A stretch of DNA of 64,000 nt from assembly GCF_006968745.1 (NCBI RefSeq), contig NZ_CP030118.1:6592284-6656283 (forward strand), in the 5' to 3' direction. Of this stretch, positions 1-6,715 are shown piece after piece. The DNA comes from Brasilonema sennae CENA114 (GTDB lineage: Bacteria > Cyanobacteriota > Cyanobacteriia > Cyanobacteriales > Nostocaceae). The notes below the pieces were generated by a model, which was given only the letters and a program-made list of their open reading frames with translations, was not told the DNA's origin and did no database searches. How positions within the stretch are numbered: the first letter of the stretch is position 1; each line of letters opens with the position of its first letter. The translations under genes and the position numbers were made by a program.

Positions 1-243
1 AAGCCTGCCTTGCAAATCAAAAACATTTCCGTTCGGCTGATAGCTAGGCTTGCGAAAAGTCTGTAACCCTTGAGTATCACTCCAGGATCTATGTTCATCT
101 GCATCAGTGTCACTAAAAATGAGCCGATGATGTTTTTTATCCCAAACTGGACCTTCGCAGAAGGACATTCCATCGGCAAGTTTAGTTATCTTGGTGTTTG
201 GCGCTAACACACCTGGAATTCCAGTTTCTTGTGTATGACTCAT
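1..243 (-). CDS. SMP-30/gluconolactonase family protein, N-terminal part only
   Basis: This is the first 81 codons of a gene that runs off the left edge. Reading the minus strand from the ATG at 243 gives a protein starting MSHTQETGIPGVLAP. Around residue 30 it carries EGPVWD followed by RLIFSD, the N-terminal signature of the SMP-30/gluconolactonase beta-propeller family, in which this Glu binds the metal. Family members hydrolyse sugar lactones such as glucono-1,5-lactone. The start lies 66 bp after the stop of the FAD oxidoreductase on the same strand, so the two are probably co-transcribed. The C-terminal propeller is outside the window, so substrate and integrity cannot be judged. Confidence 0.8.
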   Translation of the reverse strand, partial: MSHTQETGIPGVLAPNTKITKLADGMSFCEGPVWDKKHHRLIFSDTDADEHRSWSDTQGLQTFRKPSYQPNGNVFDLQGRL

Positions 244-309
244 TGTCAAAAATACTCTTTGAGTTACAGTGCTTTTCAAATGATTACTATATGGTATTGC
301 CGAGCAAGT

Positions 310-1893
310 TTAAGCAATCATTTGATTTTCAAAACTGCCTAGCTGACTTGCTAGTAGTGGATTGTCCGTACCATAAACTTGAGATAGCTTTCCGGTTTGA
401 GCTAAGATGGTTCGCACATCTGTGTTAGAGATTTCAGCGAGGTTACGCCCTTGGGCGATCGCAATTGCAGCAGCAATCCCGACTCCCTGCCCCACACCAC
501 AATTGAATTCCACAATTCTCCCAGCAGAAGAGGCATACCCCACAAATCCAGAAGCTGGACTAATAACTGCTAGGTTAGGTACATTTTTAATCAAAGCGTG
601 CTGGATGCCAATATTGAACAAAGGCGGGTTCAGAAATGCAAAATCGTTAAAACCTTTACCAGCAGCTCTTTCATCTAAGCCAGTAATACCGCCACGAATA
701 TCAAAATGGTAACCAAATGTTCCCAAAGCTTGACTTTGTGGCACACCACCTGCAAGCATCTCAGAACCACTTAGGGGATCAACTGCCCCTGTAATATTAC
801 CAGCATGACGAATATAAAGTTCTTCTACAGGCTTCACCTGACTCGCGCCAATGCTTTCAAACCACTTTCTCACAAATAGCATTTCACTCAGCATTTGTGA
901 TGTTGGCTTGGATTTAGCGCGTGCTAAAGTTTCTGCTTGGTCAGCATTTACTTTATATAACAGTGCATTCCAAAACAACCTCCCCTGAGACAAAACAGCT
1001 ATATTACCGTTGTCAAGCATGGTACCACTAGATGCTAAGGACACAGGAGTACCTCGGAAAGCATGGTAGGCTATGGAGAGAGCTTTGGTGCGAACGTCGA
1101 TATAATCTTGACCTGCAAACATTGTTTTGAGCTTGCCTGCAGAATCAACCAGATTTTTTCTCAGTTCATTTGCTCTTGCTGGATCTCCGCCTGCAGCAAC
1201 ATTTAACCATTTTTGAGCTTCAGTATCTGCTGTATTGGTGAAGCGTTTAAGATATTGAAACTCTACATTTTTGAGTCTTTCAATACTCAGCCCTTGAGTT
1301 TCAAAGACTAAAGTCACTGCTAGTTCTGAGTCAGGTAAGCCAAAGGTTTCAAACCCCTTAAGTTTTTTTACTCCAGCCGCTTGCGCCAACTCTGCATTCA
1401 CAGTGCAGTCAATAAACTGTTTGCCCGCATAGGTTTCACCTTTAGTCAATCCAATAGCAGTAATTTTCTGTCCTTCTTTAATTACAGACTTAATTTCAAT
1501 ATCACTTATAATATCTGCACGTACCTCTTGCAACATTGCTCGCAAAGCACTATCTGCCTTAACAGGATCAAGAGCAATAAGCGCTACACCAGCTCGTTTC
1601 AAAAATTCCTTGTAGATAGCGGCTGGATCACCAAAAGTATCTAAATTACGTGATTGACGAATCGCAGCAGGAACTGCAGAACGGTCAAGATAACACAATC
1701 CACCGCGTACTAAATGACCTCCAATTCCTAATTTAGAATTTCCTTTTAACAGTAGCAAAGTCCGTGGAAGTTGATTTTTTTGACGGTTGTATTCGCGTGC
1801 TGCACATACTAGAGCGAGAATACCAGGAACTTCGTCTCCGAAGCAAATAATGTCATACGTGCTAGTTATGGTAGGAACTTTAACCTCAGGCAT
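310..1893 (-). CDS. FAD-dependent oxidoreductase
   Basis: A 527-residue protein. Near the N-terminus (about residues 14-35) there is a Rossmann-type beta-alpha-beta segment, YDIICFGDEVPG, whose glycine pattern is looser than classic GxGxxG. A second glycine-rich stretch (GIGGHLVRGG, about 56-66) follows. The C-terminus has a long Gly/Ala helix region (GVGQGVGIAAAIAIAQGR) like the FAD-closing end of FAD-dependent oxidoreductases of the FAD_oxidored type. No signal peptide or membrane segment is evident. The substrate is not recognisable. It precedes the gluconolactonase fragment by 66 bp on the same strand, which may hint at sugar or sugar-acid oxidation; that is inference from context only. 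Confidence 0.75.
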   Translation of the reverse strand: MPEVKVPTITSTYDIICFGDEVPGILALVCAAREYNRQKNQLPRTLLLLKGNSKLGIGGHLVRGGLCYLDRSAVPAAIRQSRNLDTFGDPAAIYKEFLKRAGVALIALDPVKADSALRAMLQEVRADIISDIEIKSVIKEGQKITAIGLTKGETYAGKQFIDCTVNAELAQAAGVKKLKGFETFGLPDSELAVTLVFETQGLSIERLKNVEFQYLKRFTNTADTEAQKWLNVAAGGDPARANELRKNLVDSAGKLKTMFAGQDYIDVRTKALSIAYHAFRGTPVSLASSGTMLDNGNIAVLSQGRLFWNALLYKVNADQAETLARAKSKPTSQMLSEMLFVRKWFESIGASQVKPVEELYIRHAGNITGAVDPLSGSEMLAGGVPQSQALGTFGYHFDIRGGITGLDERAAGKGFNDFAFLNPPLFNIGIQHALIKNVPNLAVISPASGFVGYASSAGRIVEFNCGVGQGVGIAAAIAIAQGRNLAEISNTDVRTILAQTGKLSQVYGTDNPLLASQLGSFENQMIA

Positions 1894-2243
1894 AGATTTT
1901 CTGCTTAACCCTCAATGATGTAAGATTTGATTTTCTAGATAAAGTCAACAATATTACCTCTTGTCATTCCAGAAATAAATCGGTACCTGTTAGGGTACTT
2001 TTTGAATGACTGGACGTTAGCACTATAGCTAACAAGTGTTAAACCAGAGTAATAATTGCGACTTCTACTTAATCGAAACTTCGCAATTTTTTGTATGATT
2101 TTATTCTAGTAAATTTTTCTTGACAATGAGTTTAAACGCCCAAAATTAATCAATGATACATCACCACGCCCGGTACGTGGTGAGCAACTTAATCTTAGAA
2201 ATAGACCGATATCTTTATAATCTCAGTAATTTCCCAGAGGTTC
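1894..2243. other. Intergenic stretch with one hairpin
   Basis: About 350 bp between the FAD oxidoreductase start and the pentapeptide gene end. It contains a perfect 8-bp inverted repeat TCACCACG/CGTGGTGA with a 7-nt loop at 2161-2183. This lies downstream of the pentapeptide gene and might end its transcript, though no T-run follows on the minus strand. No coding signal was seen in the rest. Confidence 0.4.
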
Positions 2244-2936
2244 TTAATCTAAACTGTTATCATCAAATTTCGTTGAATCGTTAATTTTGGCACCATAGAG
2301 GTTAGTACTATTCAAATAAGCGTTAGTGAGATTGGTACTACGGAGGTCAGCATTACTGAGGTTTGCACCATTGAGGTCAGAAACGTTGAGGTTCGCACCA
2401 CTGAGGTTTGCACCGCTGAGGTCCGCACCACTGAGCCGAATACCGCCAAGATAGGCATCATTGATATTAGCACCTTTGAGGTTCGCACTATCGAGATTGG
2501 CTAGGCTCAAGTTCGCGTTTTTGAGATTGCTACCACTGAGGTTCGTACCACTGAGGTTGGCAGCACTGAGATCGGCATCAGTGAGGTTTGCATCACTGAG
2601 GTTTGCACGACTGAGGTTGGCACCACACAGGTTTGCATTACTGAGATCGGCACCGCTGAGATCGGCATCACTGAGATTGGCAAGGCTGAGACTTGCACCA
2701 CGCAGATCTGCACCACTAAGGTCAGAACTAGCAAGGTTGGCAATACTGAGATTGCTAATGTCAAGCTTGGCATTATTGAGATTTGCCCCACTAAGGTTAG
2801 CATTGAATAGGCTGGTACCCCTAAGGTTTGCCTCTTTAAGGTCTTCTCCTGCAAAGTTTTCTGCAGACAAGTTATGAGTTTGTGCTTCGTCGCGCTGGTT
2901 CAAGTTCACAAGTTCTTGGAAAGATTCTTTAACCAT
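2244..2936 (-). CDS. Pentapeptide-repeat protein
   Basis: About 230 residues if started at the internal Met (MVKESFQELVN) at 2936. The frame is open up to an ATG at 3080, but that start would overlap the upstream SGNH gene and adds a low-complexity basic leader, so 2936 is preferred. No clear Shine-Dalgarno sequence decides it. From about residue 25 to the end the protein is almost uninterrupted A(D/N)Lxx pentapeptides (ANLSGANLNNAKL and so on), which form a right-handed quadrilateral beta-helix. Such proteins are very common in cyanobacteria and mostly of unknown function. The regular DNA repeat (15 bp period) creates long artefactual open frames on both strands, which are not annotated. Confidence 0.85.
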   Translation of the reverse strand: MVKESFQELVNLNQRDEAQTHNLSAENFAGEDLKEANLRGTSLFNANLSGANLNNAKLDISNLSIANLASSDLSGADLRGASLSLANLSDADLSGADLSNANLCGANLSRANLSDANLTDADLSAANLSGTNLSGSNLKNANLSLANLDSANLKGANINDAYLGGIRLSGADLSGANLSGANLNVSDLNGANLSNADLRSTNLTNAYLNSTNLYGAKINDSTKFDDNSLD

Positions 2937-3057
2937 TGGGCAACTTTGACCGATGTAGATACACTCTTCTTTGACTTTACGAGATATTTTCCTGGCGTCA
3001 TATCTCTCTTTCGTTATTTTTATTTTTATATAAAATAATGGTATTGTAAAGTATTGT

Positions 3058-4011
3058 TTATTTTTGTGCCAATAGTTCAAGCAGCGATAGCGAAATCACC
3101 TCACTCACCAACTGATTTCCCTGAAAGTTAAGATGGATGTGGTCGTGATACAAGGCCTTGGGGTCTTGGTTGGAGTTAAATATTGGAAGAAAATCTAAAT
3201 AAGTGATGCGTTGGGCTTGACAAAATTCACTCAAGCGGTTCCGTGTTAAAACTTCGTAATCGCGGGAACCAGGCGAACCAATTTCTCGAAGTAAGGGAGT
3301 CATGACAAGAAGAAATTGAGTATTGGTTTGAAGTGCAAGTGCTTGGATTTTGCCAATTGCTTCTAGATTAAAACCAACTCTATCGCCTGCTTCATTTTGG
3401 ATTGCTTCTATTCCTGGTATTGGGGTTGGCTTGAGTATATAACGTTGGAAGATTTCTGCTAATGCTAGAGGTGGTTTTTTGTCGGGGTAATTGCGATCGC
3501 ATCCTACGGGTAAAGATGTGGGAGCGGTAGCAAACAAATCATCGGTGTTAATGAGTAGCACAAGTGCTTGAGCATCAAAACTGCCAAACTTTTCCAAATA
3601 GCCTAATTCATTTCTTGGTCCCCAAGAGTTGGCTGAAGCATTTAGTACTTCAAATTGTTGATAATTACTACTAACTACTGAAGTTAACAAGCGCGCTATT
3701 AAACTAGAAATTGTATTATTCTGGTCTGTCCACCAGCCACCGTTAGCAATAGAATCTCCTAGAAGCAGTACCCGCAGAGTAGATGGTGAACGCGTCTGGG
3801 ATATGGCTTCACTCCGCATTGAATACTGGTTAATTGTAATACGATGACCAAAGCGACGGGTGCGTTGGTTAGGACTTAGCAAATAACCAATCTGCTCATC
3901 CCGGATGTATGTTAGAGGATTGCCAAACCCAAAGAGTAATCTTAATCCCAACTCTATGATGACAAATAATCCGAGCACGACGACTAAACTGATAACCACC
4001 GACACTTTCAC
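3058..4011 (-). CDS. SGNH/GDSL-type hydrolase with N-terminal membrane anchor
   Basis: A 317-residue protein. Residues 3-25 form a hydrophobic segment that should anchor it, with the catalytic domain probably outside the cytoplasm. The family blocks are visible: LLLGDSIANGG with the nucleophile Ser at about 87, an Asn in NASANSWG near 128, and the Asp-x-x-His pair in DHIHLNFQG near 290-293. SGNH enzymes are esterases or acyl-transfer enzymes acting on lipids or acylated polysaccharides; the substrate here is unknown. The next gene upstream on this strand is a glycosyltransferase, about 170 bp away, which fits a role in polysaccharide de-acylation or acylation but does not prove it. Confidence 0.8.
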   Translation of the reverse strand: MKVSVVISLVVVLGLFVIIELGLRLLFGFGNPLTYIRDEQIGYLLSPNQRTRRFGHRITINQYSMRSEAISQTRSPSTLRVLLLGDSIANGGWWTDQNNTISSLIARLLTSVVSSNYQQFEVLNASANSWGPRNELGYLEKFGSFDAQALVLLINTDDLFATAPTSLPVGCDRNYPDKKPPLALAEIFQRYILKPTPIPGIEAIQNEAGDRVGFNLEAIGKIQALALQTNTQFLLVMTPLLREIGSPGSRDYEVLTRNRLSEFCQAQRITYLDFLPIFNSNQDPKALYHDHIHLNFQGNQLVSEVISLSLLELLAQK

Positions 4012-4178
4012 TTGTTAAGTCCGTTTGTTCTAAGTTCTGTATATTTTACGCTCTTCCGTTAATGATTTCGCGAAGACAAGGACTTATTCTGATTACTTAG
4101 AAGTAGGAAGATGCACCATTAACAGTTTCTCAGTTTTTTTCGTCACTGATACTGGTTGTTGACAAAGCCTAAAAAACC

Positions 4179-5576
4179 TTAACTTGTCGCTAATTGCTTA
4201 GCTTGAATTTCCTTGGTGTTGTTCAAGCAAACTTGGTCGAGTATTTTTAAGTAATCTTCAGCTAAGTTTACATAGCTAAGTTCCTGTTGGAGAGCAGTTC
4301 GATCAAACCTGAGGGGAGAATTAGAAAAGTGTGCTGACACCACTTCAGAAATGACTCGACTCATAGCCTCTGTATCTGTTGGTTCGACTAACCAAACTCC
4401 AGGCTTATCCTTTAGATAATCCCAGTTTTCACCTTTAGGCACTGCTGCTAAAATGGGGCGATCAGTCATTAGGTATTCGTAGGTTTTACATGAAATCCGT
4501 CCACCTGAAGAGCCATCTGGACGATTAGGCAAAGTTATGAGTAAAAGATCTCCAGATCTTGCAAGTTGAAGTGCTTGGTGGTGGGATACAGAACCAAAGA
4601 CTGAAACCACATCTGTCTGTTTTTGGTTTTCCAACACCGTTTGCACTATATGTTTAGGAACTGGGTTTCCATGAATGACAAGTTGAATTTCTTTTTCCCA
4701 GTTAGGATTTTGGGCAATGACTTGCTGTATTGCTTTGGCAACAAAAACTGGACTAGAACTCCGATGATCGATTTTTACCTGTTCATAGATGCCTAATCTT
4801 ATCCAAGCTTTGTAAAGTTTTTTCAATACCGATTGTTTTTCAAGACGATAGTAGAAATCGTACCAGCCATTCATGCCACCAATGTAAACTATCTCGAAAG
4901 GTTTCTTGTCAATTGAAGGAGGAAGGGGAGTACTAAAATCCAAGGGATCAGCACCACAACGAATCAAGTGAAATTTCGATTGTTGAGATAAAGGTTGTCG
5001 TTTTTTGACCTGTTCGAGATTGAATTGGGAAACATAAACTAATGCATCAGCCTGACGAACATAAAATTTTTCTAGCCATTGTTTTAAATGATAATGCAGC
5101 AAACTTTGAGATTCTGGATGCATATCAGTGCAAGTGATCGAGTCATCTAAGCTGAACACTAAAGGTAAACCTGTTAACCACTTCAACCCGATTCCTATGA
5201 AACTAGCTGAATAGGGCATCATAAATACAAAAATAGCATCAGGTTTCTGCTGCTGAATCAACTGATAACCTTTGATCAATGCAGGTAATACCCAAAAAAT
5301 ATCCTGATCTGGCCAAATTAATAACCTTAGTATCTTTTCAAGCTTCAGCTTACTCATCAAGTCAATTAATTTTTGTGGATACCAATGTTTGACAAAGTGA
5401 ACGCTAGATTCTTCATTTAAATAAGCATTTTCTACACGAGTCAATGCGAGAATTTGCCAACTTTTTTGAAATTGTACGAGCAGTTTGTAGACTCGATTTG
5501 CAAGCGGATTAATCATGGGTGGAAAGACAGTAGATACAAACAAAAGTGTTTTCATCTTGCTTACTTGAATGCTCAT
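4179..5576 (-). CDS. Glycosyltransferase, GT-B fold (GT4-like)
   Basis: A 465-residue protein. The N-terminal half begins KTLLFVSTVFPPMINPLANR, the beta-strand and loop typical of GT4 acceptor domains. The C-terminal half has EIVYIGGMNGWYDFYYR and a late SGGRISCKTYEYLMTDRPILA block, matching the nucleotide-sugar-binding region in which a Glu contacts the donor. A Met at residue 7 (position 5558) is an alternative start, and neither start has a strong ribosome-binding site. Donor and acceptor sugars cannot be read from sequence. The adjacent SGNH hydrolase suggests surface-glycan work. Confidence 0.8.
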   Translation of the reverse strand: MSIQVSKMKTLLFVSTVFPPMINPLANRVYKLLVQFQKSWQILALTRVENAYLNEESSVHFVKHWYPQKLIDLMSKLKLEKILRLLIWPDQDIFWVLPALIKGYQLIQQQKPDAIFVFMMPYSASFIGIGLKWLTGLPLVFSLDDSITCTDMHPESQSLLHYHLKQWLEKFYVRQADALVYVSQFNLEQVKKRQPLSQQSKFHLIRCGADPLDFSTPLPPSIDKKPFEIVYIGGMNGWYDFYYRLEKQSVLKKLYKAWIRLGIYEQVKIDHRSSSPVFVAKAIQQVIAQNPNWEKEIQLVIHGNPVPKHIVQTVLENQKQTDVVSVFGSVSHHQALQLARSGDLLLITLPNRPDGSSGGRISCKTYEYLMTDRPILAAVPKGENWDYLKDKPGVWLVEPTDTEAMSRVISEVVSAHFSNSPLRFDRTALQQELSYVNLAEDYLKILDQVCLNNTKEIQAKQLATS

Positions 5577-6270
5577 TTTTTCTAGTGTTTTGAACAGTAG
5601 CTATAGGCATCTGGTTTAATTTGGTGAAATGATTCACGTATGTAGGGAACGGAAAACTCTTATAACGTGGAAATCACAACTAATTCGCCGGATCTGATAT
5701 GACTTCTGACTCAGGAATTATTGCTTTATATAGCAATAATTCCTGAGTCCTGTGCACAGGTAATCTCGGCGCGCAGCATTCGCACTTAAGTGCCGCAGAC
5801 ATATGCGATCACAGTCAGAATGTGGTATTAGAGAATGGAAGTATGAAATAGGTAGTTCTGATTTGACCCCTTGTTGATTTATCAGAGGTTGACTGGGGAT
5901 TTACGCAGCTTGTCAAAGAAATATACGTTTGTTTACATCATCCCCTGATTCAGCAACGCCCAGAATGTTGCTATTAGGATACAAACATGACACGATTATG
6001 TCGATATTGGCAGTTTTGAGTCGGTAATTTTTTTAAACAATTGACAATTGTCACGTTCTACGTTCTAATTTTTGCAATCCTCTGTGAAAAAGTCAGTAAA
6101 AAAAATGTCTCAACCCATACAATGTATCTCTTCATATGAGTATTTATAACGATGAAAATGTTGCGAAACTTAAACAAAATTGTAATATAAACTTTGCATC
6201 AGATGCATTCTGAAGGACTAGAATCGAAACGGACGCGTTAGCACTGTAACAGAAGGAGGATTACAAAGCT
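5577..6270. other. Long intergenic region with a perfect hairpin
   Basis: About 690 bp between a minus-strand glycosyltransferase and a plus-strand small gene, so both promoters should lie here. The outstanding feature is the 18-bp inverted repeat at 5708-5749, described separately. No open frame with coding character was found. The last 20 bases contain a strong ribosome-binding site (AAGGAGG) for the small gene at 6271. Confidence 0.5.
5708..5749. repeat. Perfect 18-bp inverted repeat (hairpin)
   Basis: GACTCAGGAATTATTGCT is followed by a 6-nt loop and its exact reverse complement, giving an 18-bp stem without mismatch. No T-run follows on either strand within a few bases, so it is not a textbook terminator. 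It may be the end of a foldback transposon, a structured RNA or a protein-binding site. Confidence 0.7.
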
Positions 6271-6411
6271 ATGTCCGACTTGAACCGAGGAATTATGAAG
6301 TTTGAAGGCGCTGATACCCCAAAAGTAGTCACCATCTCTTCCGTGCTGCTTCTAGGGTCAATTCTGGCGCTGATCATTTGGGCACTGCAAGCAGCCTACG
6401 CAGTTCACTAA
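6271..6411 (+). CDS. 46-residue single-span membrane protein
   Basis: A small gene with an excellent ribosome-binding site: AGAAGGAGG ends 10 bases before the ATG. The product starts MSDLNRGIMKFEGADTPK, has one clear transmembrane helix (about residues 20-44, rich in Leu, Ile, Ala and with one Trp) and ends AYAVH. Size and layout resemble small photosystem, cytochrome b6f or NDH-1 subunits of cyanobacterial thylakoids, but I could not match it to a named subunit I remember. It stands alone between two long intergenic regions, so it probably has its own promoter. The coding call rests on the ribosome-binding site and the amphipathic-head/one-helix composition. Confidence 0.75.
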   Translation: MSDLNRGIMKFEGADTPKVVTISSVLLLGSILALIIWALQAAYAVH

Positions 6412-6715
6412 GTTGGATGATGGGACTCCCAACTTGAGGGAGTTAGATGTATCATAGAAGTCATTCTGAGTATCATTTTACGCCCTATGTATGAGCGTGA
6501 GTGCTCTGCTCAGGTATGACTGGAACTATAAATCATATTAATATAGTCAAAAGCAAAGAAAGTTTAATTAAGCAAGCAAGATTTGACACTGGCAAAGACG
6601 ATTTGCGTCACAACTCCCGTGTCTACCTTTATGGTGTAATGACGAAGAAAAATAATTATTAAATTTAAGGTTTGAGATTTTAGGTTAAAAATACATCTAA
6701 AATCCAAAAGCAAAA
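6412..6715. other. Intergenic region, nothing recognised
   Basis: About 300 bp, AT-rich, between the small membrane gene and the PlsY/PEP-synthase fusion. It ends in TTTAGGTTAAAAATACATC-type sequence. I see no clear promoter, terminator or small gene. Confidence 0.4.

Noticed and set aside
2461..2877. 138-codon plus-strand open frame opposite the pentapeptide gene
   Set aside because: Low-complexity Leu/Arg/Ala product created by the 15-bp repeat of the real gene; no ribosome-binding site or family match.
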